NCBI GenBank assembly: GCA_900660155.1
Contig: CABFPE010000004.1
Coordinates: 1,921,542 to 1,967,583, forward strand
Length of the DNA stretch: 46,042 nt
Reading direction: 5' to 3'
Source: Hofstenia miamia
Lineage: Eukaryota > Xenacoelomorpha > Acoela > Hofsteniidae
Shown: positions 32,236-43,525 of the stretch, piece after piece
Numbering within the stretch: position 1 is the first letter of the stretch
Layout of the letters: each line of letters begins with the position of its first letter
Program-made: the position numbers and the translations under genes
Notes under the pieces: generated by a model
The model's database searches: none
The model's input: only the letters and a program-made list of their open reading frames with translations
Told to the model about the DNA's origin: nothing

Positions 32236-32574
32236 TTGATAAATACTAGGCAATACATTTTGTTTTTACTAGGCACTGAAAAAAATAAATCAAACCATTT
32301 ATCTCTTTTTATTTCAACAGAAGCTTCTCAACGAAAAAAGTTTCCACGGAGTACTTTGAACTTTGCTGCGATAAAACACATGGAAAAGTTTATTTTATTT
32401 GCATACATCTGCTGGACGTTTTTTGGAATTAGCAACACTTCTAAATTAGCAACATATGTATGCCGTCAATCGACAATTTTATTTCCTCATGCGAGAATGT
32501 ATAGCTTTCAATATTTGGTAAAACAACTTATTACTGGAAGCTATAGTCTAATTGTTTTCACACTAAGTATTTAG
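32236..32574 (+). CDS. Unrecognised open frame with a possible splice acceptor and signal-like segment
   Basis: A 112-codon frame begins at an ATT at 32236, so its true 5' boundary is uncertain. A good acceptor, TTTATTTCAACAG, lies within it at about 32308-32320. After it, an ATG near 32380 starts MEKFILFAYICWTFFG, which looks like a signal peptide or membrane segment. In another frame the same stretch encodes an E-L-C-C-D-K run. I cannot choose between a real exon in either frame and chance. No family recognised. Confidence 0.25.
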   Translation: MINTRQYILFLLGTEKNKSNHLSLFISTEASQRKKFPRSTLNFAAIKHMEKFILFAYICWTFFGISNTSKLATYVCRQSTILFPHARMYSFQYLVKQLITGSYSLIVFTLSI

Positions 32575-32775
32575 TTAAGAAAATTTAAAATGATTATAGC
32601 ATTAGCATAGCTTTCAATTACAAAGATTAAGATGTGAACAGATAAATAATTGGGTTACTTATATGTAGGAATTTTTTCTCTAGATTAAAATAAACAGTTT
32701 AAAAAATTTAACTGATATTAATTAATTCACATTTTCTGTTTCTATTGTTTTCATTTTTGCACGTTTATATATATA

Positions 32776-32829
<54 letters not shown>

Positions 32830-34554
32830 GTGAAACGCTAACCTTCATGTAGATTTATAACAAGAAATACAACATAGCGAATAAAATACTACACTACAAT
32901 AGACCACATAAAGTTAATTGTTTTCCTCAATAGCCGAGAATTTCAGTTCACTGTCATCTTCTGATATTGCATTGACAAAAATATGTATGTGCATTACATT
33001 GTAAAATAGAAATCGCAAGATGTAAACCTCAGAAAGCGTTCCATATCGTTTAAATTGAAATAATGTAATTTTCCTATTTTGCAAGGTCATACAAGAGGTG
33101 GGTTGTCCTAATGTGACCAACTAAAATATTTTCATATCGCTTGATGTGTTGTCAATTATAGTTAACATAAAATGTAATGCTTAATACAAACAAAATCATG
33201 TTTTATAGGAATTACCTATAAATGAGGAGACAATTTCATTAACAATATATTTCTCTAAAATATATAAAGTTCAAATTCCATTTCATTCCTTCCAAATTGG
33301 ATGGATCTGCAGAAATTTTTTGTTTCTTTAGATATGCCACGGCTTTCTTTATATATGAGGGCCTGGTTATACATAAATGTACACAATTTGTGAATTATAT
33401 TTTGACTGAAATATAACTTTGTTGGAAATTATTAGGAACCCAATATGCCTTACGTATTTACTACTGCCGAATAGTTTATGTGAATTGCATTAATAGCTGA
33501 CTTGATTACGAGGACTATAGATTTTTCAACAACTGTACAACAATGCAGTGCTTTCAATTGCAACTACAACTGCACATCATTTATGTATATTTAGTGCGAA
33601 AAATAGTTGAATTGAAGAAGTTTCCAATCATAAATGAAACATAAGGTTACTCCAAATTTAATCAATTTCGAAATTCGATGTTTTCAGCTTTAAGTTACTC
33701 AATTTCTGACTTTTTGACTTGACAAAAAATGTAATTAAATAAACAATGCAATTTTAAATGAAAAAGAGTAATTCCCACATTTGGTATGCAATATCTAAGC
33801 TTACTGCAGGTATAATTTATATTGTGACAAAAGAATGAAATTGCCTAGCATACGCACTAATAGGTCTTTGTTACAGGATGTCCTTCTGAAAATTCTTCGC
33901 AAAGCGAATTTCAAAATAGGTATAAGTAAAATGAAGTTCAATAAATGCGTTACATTTACACAGACTCCTGAGGTACAATAGCAAAAAAAAAGCGATTAAC
34001 CATTAGTTATTTTCTCTGAACACACCGTATACATTCGCTGAAATTATTAACAAGATAGTTTTTTAGATATATGTTGATCGCGTTTCCGTATAATGCTTTT
34101 GATAGAGTATGATCAACGATTATGCGACAAACTTTAGTGTGTTTGTGCTAACAAAACTCTTTGGAAGTAAACAATAAATGTACTTTGCAAAGCTGTTAAT
34201 TTCAATTTTTCACCTATTGTATCTGAAGTACATGATTGACTTTGGTTAGTTGTAGATATTGGCATTAAAGGACCCACGTCTGAATAAATGCAAAACTTTG
34301 TTTTTCTGAGATCTTTTCCATATTTATAAAGCATATAGATAACAATATCATCCTTTGGTCACATAGAAAAATATTTAAATCCCCAAAATGAATGAATATA
34401 CATGATGATATAGGTAGAGATTGTTTATTTCACTAAAACACCAACCAGTCAATATTAATATAGATATTTTTACATGTATGTTGGTCTTGGAGCCCAAAAC
34501 ACATCTTACTTGGTGATCAAAACGCATTGCTTCATGTTTAGTAGAGTTCTAAAC
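32575..34554. other. AT-rich intergenic DNA with a long (TA)n tract
   Basis: A (TA)n microsatellite occupies 32766-32826. I see no supported gene in the rest. Confidence 0.6.
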
Positions 34555-34620
34555 AACCACGGTCTTACTGGGCCCGATCCGATAAGATTTTTTTTTACTA
34601 AGACCCGAACCCGACAAAAA
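34555..34620 (+). repeat. Partial copy of the GGGTCGGG-rich repeat
   Basis: It reads CACGGTCTTACTGGGCCCGAT, a poly-T patch, and TTTACTAAGACCCGAACCCG, matching the start of the fuller copy at 34714-35052 in the same orientation. Confidence 0.6.
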
Positions 34621-34713
34621 CTAATAATCTTCTTATTATAGCAACAGTATGCTATTACCGCTAACAATATTGATAATCAGTACTATTATTTTATTGAGCA
34701 ATATCACTCATAA

Positions 34714-35052
34714 ATCAGAGTTCTCATCGGGTCTGCCTTTTGAACCCAATATCTGACTCGTAAATACCACATTCTTACTGGAGCCGACCCGAGTTTTTTT
34801 ACTAAGACCCTGAAGCCATCAAGAAATTGTTTAGACCACACTTAATAAAGACCGATTTTTTTCTTGAACTATAGCTAAATAGTTTTAAATTAATCCAAAA
34901 TATTATATCCAGAGTAAACAACAAACAAACAAGCAAATGATTAGATTGACAAATATTGAGAATATTGATGTTGTTCCCAAAGACCCGAACCCGGCGCGAG
35001 AGAGCCCGAAATCGGGTCGGATTCAGGTCGGGACGAGCTTGAGAACTCTGAT
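34714..35052 (+). mobile_element. GGGTCGGG-rich MITE-like element with 13-bp perfect TIRs
   Basis: It starts ATCAGAGTTCTCA and ends TGAGAACTCTGAT, perfect 13-bp inverted repeats. Inside are CCCGACCCGAG, TTTACTAAGACCC and CCCGAAATCGGGTCGG. CAGAG/CTCTG ends would suit a hAT-like MITE, but I see no matching 8-bp flanks. Its body is homologous to 35700-36135 in inverted orientation. Confidence 0.6.
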
Positions 35053-35694
35053 ATTTAGTTACAAAAATCATATGTGTGTACTTACCATACTACAATAGAT
35101 TATAAGAATCACAGCTTATAGGCATGCATTATTTTTACTGTCCATAATAAATAAGTTCAATATCAACACTTAAATGTCAAAATTAACACTTCGATTGGAA
35201 TGATTTATAAACCACATGGTTATTTAACCCACTTCTAGAACACGATGGGTATAGAATAAATATGCTATAAAACACCATTTTTGGAGACATTTTGTAAATT
35301 AATTTATTAGAATATTTTTCAGAATAGTTTTGATAATAACCAATCTCATTGTTTTCAAATTTTGTAAACTACACCTACATGTTACAATATGTTGAAAATT
35401 TTTAGCCGTAAAAATTCCTTCTGTGGATTGTGGGAATTCTGTTAGCATCCCCTCAGTGATTGCTTTAGAGGAATGCTAAATGCATCGTCTTTTAGAATTA
35501 ATTCACATGGTCGGAAGTACACTGTGCTAATGTTAAATAACAATAATAAGATGTCGGTGGATATCCTATCCTTTACAGCTTCGCTCTATTTCCGGGATGA
35601 TAGAATATTGAAATTTTGAAAAAAATAATTTACAAGTTGTTAGAAACAACTTATATATCATATACATTCTATTACTTTTGGCAATGAAATATTT
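35053..35694. other. Spacer between inverted GGGTCGGG-rich copies
   Basis: AT-rich, with no recognised feature. Confidence 0.6.
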
Positions 35695-36135
35695 GTGACA
35701 CCCGTCGCGCTCTGAACCCGACCCGATTTTGGATGGGATCTCGGGTCGGATTCATTTTGACTAATTTCGGGTGTCGGGTCCCATTTCGACCAATTTCGGG
35801 TCTCAGGTCGGGTTAGGGTAATTGAGAACAATTCAACATCGGATGCTCAATATTCATCAATCCAATTATTTGTTTGTTTATTTGTTTGTTTACACTGAAT
35901 ATATAATTTCGGGCCAATTTTAAACTGTTTAGCTCGTTAGAGAAAAAACGGTTTTTTAGGTGTGTTCTAAGCATTTTTGGGATGGCTTCAGAAAACAATC
36001 GGGTTGCGTTTGGGTCCAATTTCGAAAAAATTTGACTTTCGTGTCGGGTTCGGGTCTTAGTAAAAAGACTCGGGTCGGCCCCAGTAAGAATGTGGTATTT
36101 ACGGGTCAGATTTCAGGTCCAAAAGGCAGAAAAAC
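35695..36135 (-). mobile_element. GGGTCGGG-rich repeat, inverted copy
   Basis: Read on the minus strand, it follows 34731-35052 closely: CTGCCTTTTG, GTAAATACCACATTCTTACTGG, GCCGACCCGAG, ACTAAGACCC, then AAACAAACAA, CGACCTGA and ATCGGGTCGGGTTC. It has about 65 bp of extra GACCCGAACCCG-type sequence near 36000-36065 absent from the other copy. The two copies could pair into a hairpin with a loop of about 640 bases. Confidence 0.7.
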
Positions 36136-37589
36136 TGAATAGACCTTAATTTTTAGTAAGGTAACAAGAATTTTGCCTATAAAGCATTAAAAAGTGACCT
36201 GCAAAAGGGTATTTATGTTGCAAAATACTGAAGCTTTGTTATTTATATGAAAATATGAACACGAAATAGCTGATCTTTAGATAAAAGTTAGCCGAAAAGA
36301 CTGAGGCGTCACTCAGCATTAACCGAAATTGGATTATCCTTCTATAGCAGTCCATAAACATCCGGAGAAAAGTCTTCAAAGCATGGTCCGAAATATTTTA
36401 AAATCATTTCAATCCAACAATTTTATATACAGATTTCGACAAAACAGTGGTTGCTGCTAAAAATAATGAAAGCCTGTTGCAACACTGTATTTGTTCCTAT
36501 GCAAATCAATTAAAATATTTTAAGTGCTGGTAACAAATTTACCAATCCTGACTAGCATGTACTAAAATGATTTTTTAGACACCCAGGCAGGCCCCGATAA
36601 AAAAGTATTCTGTTTTAACTTTATCTGGTTCCTAGATAGTTTTTAGATAAACTCAGAAAAATCTGATGAAAAAATTATTTTTAAGCAAAGTAATGAACAA
36701 AAACTGCATGTTCACCCCCTCAGTGCGTTTAGGTTTAATGGCAATAGGACCACATTCGACAGAACTAGATGGGACTGGGACCAATTAAATTCTGGTCACA
36801 CAAAACTATAATTTATTGATAGTCATTCACTAAACTGTACTCGATCCGATCCGACACAATTTGATCAATCAAACACGATCCGACTATCGATTCACTTTAG
36901 TGTTTTGCGGGAGGGAAATTATTGTATGCGTGTGCCCGCTCCTTGCTTTCTCTGCCGGATGTCTGCTCGGCCGTTTCTACAGTGCCCGATGTCTGCCCGT
37001 CGTTAAAATAGATGAGTGACCTAAATAAAGTCTGATTTCTAACAAAAACCTAAAAAAGAAATTCAACTAAAACTTACAAGGTACCTTATATTAAGAGAAG
37101 AATGTACAAATCATAAATATTCGAATACGTTTCTGAGAAAATATTGTGTACCCATGCCCGTTCTTCCAAATTTATATACAACGGATTGGCCGGATTCCCC
37201 TTGCTTTGGGTTGCCCTCAAAACGCAAAAATTTACTCATCCGACCCGATCCAAAGACAACTAAATACTCATTATAAAAAATTTAATTAATTTCAAACAAA
37301 ATAATACTAACTGGATAGCAGTAAAATTGAAAATTCGTATAATCAGAGCAAACATTGTCGTCGTAAAAACCCTGGTCGTCAACCGTTTTTGTGGAATGTT
37401 GTTCACATCACATTCCAAGAATCATTGAGGCATTTGAAAGGACCCTTTCAGACGATGAGGAGAATGTCGACTAAGGGACCGTATAAATTTATTTAAGTTG
37501 TAAAGCAACATAGTGTACGTCATTTAATTGTTTTATAAAACACCATGTGGTAACGATGCTGAATGCCATCGAGTGTGCAACAAATAATG
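36136..37589. other. Intergenic DNA with scattered GATCCGA motifs
   Basis: Short GATCCGATCCGAC-type runs near 36840-36890 and 37240-37255 may be further scraps of the same repeat. No supported gene. Confidence 0.5.
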
Positions 37590-37749
37590 TTCTAAAACTT
37601 TAAACGTTTTCTAAACATAGTATATAATACCATTTCTAACCTATCGCGGAATGTCATCTGGTAGCCACCAATGATATTGCAAAACGTTTTCTAGACGTCT
37701 TCTAAGCGTTTTCTAGATCTCTTCTAAGCATTTCGAAACCATTTCTAAA
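37590..37749. repeat. Degenerate precursor of the 46-bp satellite
   Basis: Irregular reiterations of CGTTTTCTA and CGTCTTCTAAG lead into the regular array and look like its diverged edge. A similar degenerate edge continues to about 38395 on the far side. Confidence 0.6.
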
Positions 37750-38347
37750 CGTCTTAAATACGTTTTCTACACTTGACATAGATGTCATTTCTAAACGTCT
37801 TAAACACGTTTTCTACACTTGACATAGATGTCATTTCTAAACGTCTTAAACACGTTTTCTACACTTGACATAGATGTCATTTCTAAACGTCTTAAACACG
37901 TTTTCTACACTTGACATAGATGTCATTTCTAAACGTCTTAAACACGTTTTCTACACTTGACATAGATGTCATTTCTAAACGTCTTAAACACGTTTTCTAC
38001 ACTTGACATAGATGTCATTTCTAAACGTCTTAAACACGTTTTCTACACTTGACATAGATGTCATTTCTAAACGTCTTAAACACGTTTTCTACACTTGACA
38101 TAGATGTCATTTCTAAACGTCTTAAACACGTTTTCTACACTTGACATAGATGTCATTTCTAAACGTCTTAAACACGTTTTCTACACTTGACATAGATGTC
38201 ATTTCTAAACGTCTTAAACACGTTTTCTACACTTGACATAGATGTCATTTCTAAACGTCTTAAACACGTTTTCTACACTTGACATAGATGTCATTTCTAA
38301 ACGTCTTAAACACGTTTTCTACACTTGACATAGATGTCATTTCTAAA
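37750..38347. repeat. 46-bp satellite, 13 units
   Basis: Thirteen consecutive units of exactly 46 bp (598 bp), starting at each CGTCTTAAA. The first unit differs by AAATACG instead of AAACACG; the others look identical. Each unit contains two dyads: GACAT-AG-ATGTC, and AAACGT-7 bases-ACGTTT. No spacer variation, so it is a satellite and not a CRISPR array. Confidence 0.97.
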
Positions 38348-38784
38348 CTCATTCAAACCCCTTTGAAAACGTGTTATAAGACGTTTTCTCAACGTTTTAG
38401 TGTTTATTGTGTAAAGCACGACACGCTACAACTCTGATTAGTAAGTTGCTAAGAACATTTACGTGATTACCAACAAGTTCGGATGAACTGATAAAAGCTA
38501 CAAACTAGGTGTCGAAAAATTGTCAAGCTGCTTCCAGATCTGCTCTAGACTTTATAAAATATAAATTGCGACAATTCAAGAATATTAGGCGGGTGTTGCA
38601 CACTTACGTGTTTTCGCCATGGGCTTCGTCAGTGAGCTCTTGTTACTCGTCAATGAAATCTCAATTAGCTGCTACACATTGACGTTGTACGCCCATTTTG
38701 TCATTGTATAGCATCTGCTGAATTTTTTCACGGCATCGTTTTTATGAGCTTATGTCATTTATTTGAACTACACGATTTTCATAT
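38348..38784. other. Intergenic DNA after the satellite
   Basis: Degenerate satellite edge to about 38395, then unique sequence; no gene seen. Confidence 0.5.
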
Positions 38785-39165
38785 TTATTTTAGAAATTTA
38801 CAATTCATAATCAAAAATGTATATTTGATATTCAGAAATTTACAATTTGATGTTCAGCACTCGAAAATAATTCTTTACATGTATTCCCATATTCTAACCT
38901 ATTATGGCAATAAACAATTTTTTTGATAAAGTCTTACTTCACTTATTTGACAAAGTGTTAATATATTTTATGTTTGTGCGTGGTGAACATTTTTTATGGT
39001 TTCTGAATATCAAATGCAAATTTCTGTATATGAAACTGCATTAATAAACATCAAATGTAAATTTCTGAATATAATACTGTATTTCGCAATATCAAATACA
39101 AATTTTTGAATATTAAATGTAAATTTCTGAATATGAATTGTAAATTTCTTAATTAAATGTGAAAA
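38785..39165. repeat. Degenerate ATTTGTAAATTTCTGAATATC repeats in inverted arrangement
   Basis: Units resembling AAATGTAAATTTCTGAATAT recur on the plus strand across about 38999-39165 and on the minus strand at 38785-38850. The two sets are complementary, so a hairpin with a loop of about 150 bases is possible. Highly degenerate and AT-rich. Confidence 0.5.
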
Positions 39166-41549
39166 TGGTGTAGTCTTAGCACTGTTAAATGAACATGTGG
39201 GTATATTATCATTTAAGCATGAATATTTTAGCTTATGCTGCTAATAAAATATGGCAATGACATTTGAATGAATGCTTCAAATCTACAGATAATTTTAACG
39301 CCAGCTATTGAATACTTTACTGACAAACAGCCATTGAACTTCTCCATCGCTAAGGTATTTTGCAATCTAATATCAAAGTGAAGCATGATCTTCAGGTTCA
39401 AATATTTTTAAATCTTCAAAGCGTTTGGATTGAGTTTAGATATTTGTAACCTAACTCCAGAAATTGAATTTAACTTCAGAGAGTCGCAAAATTCCCATTA
39501 AATCTATTTCATGCAATTTGGATAAGATATATTTTAGAAATAGAAATTATCCAGAAATTTATAATAAATAATTTTTGAAAATTATTGCTCATCTGCACAT
39601 ATGCATTTGTGTAAGCACATTTTAATGCCTAAAATGCATTAGCAAGATCATTAACATTATTTTACTATTTAAATACTAATAATGAATACTTAAAGCCAGA
39701 TTTTCATGTAGTGGAATAGTAATGAACATACATGAAGCTCCGGATCATACGCACTGACTAGTTCGAATTATCAAAATGGTAGGATTTTAGTGCTTTTCAA
39801 CAATTTTGGGCAGTAAAAATCGTTGCAACTTTGTTTGTTTTGTGGAACATTATAAAAAATACATTTAGAACAAAGAAAACAAAACTGAATTTAAAAAATT
39901 AACGAGGTTAATATGCCGTTGTGTTTCATTACCTTTTCAAATTTACTGCAACTCCATCTTAGCTATTTTTTATGTGACTTACTACTAAATTGTAAATACT
40001 TACTATTTATGAAATATTTAGAAAATTCTATAGGCCAAACCACTGTAATATAGCATTATGATTCTTTTCTGAAAAATGTCCTCCTTCGTAAAACGCGGGA
40101 AATGCTACAAAATGAGAAGCTCAAATCATTTTTAAAAACTCAATGATTTTTTCGAAACATTTTAGCCCTTAAATTTTGCTCAATTTTTTTTCTGTTGCAA
40201 TTACTTTCTAATCAAAGTGACATTTTTATATAGCAGTAACAACTAAGTAAGTTAATGAAATATTTATCAAAATATAAATTGGACACTTCATTTGATTCTA
40301 TATTTAAACTTAATTAATCTAAAATATTAATTAATTGCGGATCTGATGCATAAAGCCCAATTCAATTTTTAGGCAAGAAGAGTTAACTGTTTAAACTTCC
40401 CTCACACCTAATTTGTCAATGTATTGTTTATTGTTGTGGTTTATTCCACTTTTGCAATTGTCTTCATATATAGGCATAAAAGCCAAGTTACTTATTTCAT
40501 GAAAACTATGGATAGCTATTTGCAAGACTACTTCATTAAACAGGATTCCTAAGTTGAATGAGATTGCGGATCAACCTTAAAATTTTCATCACAAAACTTT
40601 CAATTGAAATCGAAAATTATATTTTTTAATGTATGTAAAACTTGAAAAATTATTTAATAATAGTAAATAGTCCATATTTTACTATGCTCAAACTAAATTG
40701 ACTAACAAGCAATTTGATAAAGATACAACAAAATAGAATTGCTAAAAGTTGCCAACAAAACTTTGGGTTTTTTCAAAGAATAAATGGCGCTTATCATTTT
40801 ATGCGATTTCTCTCCTCTTACGAAGGATTGAACTGCTACCATCGACAAAGTCCCTGAACTTTGATTGTTACAAATCACCAAATGTAATGGCAACTTCAAG
40901 GTGTATTTCTCAGTAATTTTTAATGAATTATTAATATTGGAAAGAATGATGTTTCCATTACATATTGGTCACTTGCAATTTTTCAAATACAGTATATTAG
41001 TGAAATTTCAATTAGCATTATAAATAATTTAAAAGTTCTGTTTAATATTTAAAATTGTACAAAGCCTTTGCCTTTGTTTTATCCGCTAGGCAATTAGAAA
41101 ATTTGAAGTTTCAGCTAATAGCACTTATTTTAAATTTTTCCATCTTGTTTGTGTTGAATGTTAAAAAATCACTATGAAGCTAGTATGCCAGAAAAAAATA
41201 TGTTTGGCAATAGTCGTGATACCATTTTTGTTCCAACTGGATTCCCAAATTATCAATTTTCTCTATCTCTTTCATATACAGCCTACACTCGTTGCATAAT
41301 TCAGCTCTTCTGACTACATGCGTCATCCAGTCTGTCCTTACTGCTTATTCATGTGTTACGATTGTCAGTTCTGCCCTTCTTAGCCACATTTTTCACTTTC
41401 CTCAGTAAGTTTTTTTAGATTTCTTAATAGATTGTCTTTTGCCTTTATCTTGAATGTCTCTCTTCCTCTATCCTAATCTGATAAATCATATTTTTTCATC
41501 ACCAGCTATTTTTATTTTTCACAACTCTACTGACTTTCTCTAGGGGTTT
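39166..41549. other. AT-rich intergenic DNA
   Basis: No gene, RNA or clear repeat recognised. Confidence 0.6.
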
Positions 41550-43525
41550 CTTAAGCCCCCTGTATTTTGAAAAATGACATTTTTGCATGTGACATTATCA
41601 AGATTCTTAATATTTGCCATCGTTTTAGTGTATTATAAAACGAATTGCTACGCAATTTTTATTACTGTACTTTTCAAAAAAAATTTCTAGATTATTGTGT
41701 TAGTAATTCACAATTGAGAGTTTAGAGCAATAATTTGCTGAAAGTTCATTTATCAATGCTAGCAATAAATGCAATTCTTCAATATTTCTTTCTATAGCCA
41801 AGTAAAAGTTATTTGCAAACTGAAATTTTACTAAAATTTTAAGTTATTTCAACAAATCAAGAAAAAACATATGAATGTTGAAAATGTCTTCCCAAAATAA
41901 TATAAGTTTTTCAAAACAAGATATTTTTAACGATCACATCAAGCAAATGTAATATATTCTTTCAAATTTGAAGGAGGCAGCTAGCAATTCAGTTTCTTTC
42001 TGAAAGGGAGCGTTAACTGAAAAAGCTAAAACTTCAATCTTAAATAATAACTAACCAACGTCTAACAAAAGTATTTTAGCATGTAAAGGTTTTGAAACTT
42101 TCTTGAATTGAGCAATATTTTCATTCATGACAACTGTTGCAGAAGTTTATTGTTCTTTATTCAAAGCAATTATGTAAAAATATTTATTTTTTTACCTAGT
42201 CAAAAGGTATAACATGCATGAAAGTTTAATATGCTGCAAGAAGAATCTTTTACCAGATTCCACATTGAAAATTACTCTTTGCAAGAAATCGTTTTTCATG
42301 AAACATGATTGGTTACAGAAGCAAACCAATTCTTGTTTGGATTTTGAGATCACATTTTATATATTATTAGTTTCAAGTTTAAACTGGTTACTAGTAGCTT
42401 GAATAACAAACTATTTTTTAAGAAAATTTGAATATTAAAACTGCGATAGAATAAAAGTAAATGTTCGTGACTGAAAAAATTTTCCAGTCTAAGCAAAGCT
42501 TAAGCATTTTTCAAAAATGCTACTTAGTGATTTTCCTTAAAAAGCTTGTTGGTTTTTTAAAAGGACAAACCGTTTTCCAAAATTTTCAAACGCTTTTCTC
42601 CAAATTTGCAAATTTTTGGTGAGCGTGCACCCATGAAGTGGTGAAAATTAGTACAAAATTGCATTTCCTTAGGTATTTGAAAACATAAATTATTTTATGA
42701 TGAAAATTCCAATTTCTTAAAATTCATTAAAATTATTAAAATTAATTAAGGCTCAGATATTCATAATTTTTAAATGCCATGGGTATCAACTAACGGCAAA
42801 CATTTTTAAGCAATTAACCTGCTAGAGCGAAATTAGGGATCGCTCTGCGCTAAGTCAGTGATCATGGCACTTAAAATGGCTCTTGCAGAGCATAATTTCA
42901 AAACGAAAATAAACGAGGATGCCTTCTCCATAGCGTTGATTAAGTAACTTTTACGCATTTTCAAAAAAATTTCTCCAATCCTATTAGAAAGTTGGAAATC
43001 GTGAGGTATGGGGACATTTTTGGTGAATATGCACGAACGTACTGTCGAAAGTTTATACTAAGGCATATTTCTGTGGCTGAAGTACTTGAAAAGAATTACT
43101 ATCGTTGAAAATTTGGATTTTTTAAAAAAAGTCTTAAATACACTTCACACCTGACATTGCAATAATTCGAAGATTCAGCCGAGCACATGAGAGGAACGCC
43201 GAACTTTAACTTTAACTGTTTCCTTATATGTAAAAATATGCCTCCCAAACCAGTTGGGACAGAGGTATTGACGCGCATCAGGAACCATGATCTAGATAGG
43301 AGACGCTCCATATCCTGTGGTGAACCCACGCCAACGTTGACCTCGGGTCAACTCGTGAGTTATGAGTGTTTAAAACTTTTTTCAAAAAATTTTAAACAAT
43401 TATGAAATTCCAAGGATGTTTAAAGTTAATGATGTCTAGTTCTTTACCTACTCTCATATAAAATTTTTTTTAATCTTCAGGCCTCCCTGATTTTGTTTCA
43501 TGCGCGACTTTTCATTAAGAATTGG
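41550..43525 (+). repeat. Diverged third copy of the palindrome-arm 1.7-kb block
   Basis: Collinear with 24160-25855, with many substitutions and insertions. The match can be followed through landmarks at about 41590, 41665, 41705, 42135, 42555, 42650, 43115, 43300 and 43420-43490. It contains no frame conserved with the arm copies, arguing for a non-coding repeat or old segmental duplication. Confidence 0.75.

Noticed and set aside
37374..37470. Short frame encoding E-C-C-S-H-H-I-P and an acidic end before a stop
   Set aside because: It looks protein-like, but there is an in-frame stop about 30 codons upstream, no acceptor I trust and no family match; probably chance or a tiny transposon scrap.
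37750..38347. CRISPR-like regular array
   Set aside because: There are no unique spacers; every unit is the same 46 bp, in an animal genome.
43187..43405. 72-codon frame in the diverged 1.7-kb repeat
   Set aside because: The corresponding frame is not kept in the arm copies, so it is not under coding constraint.
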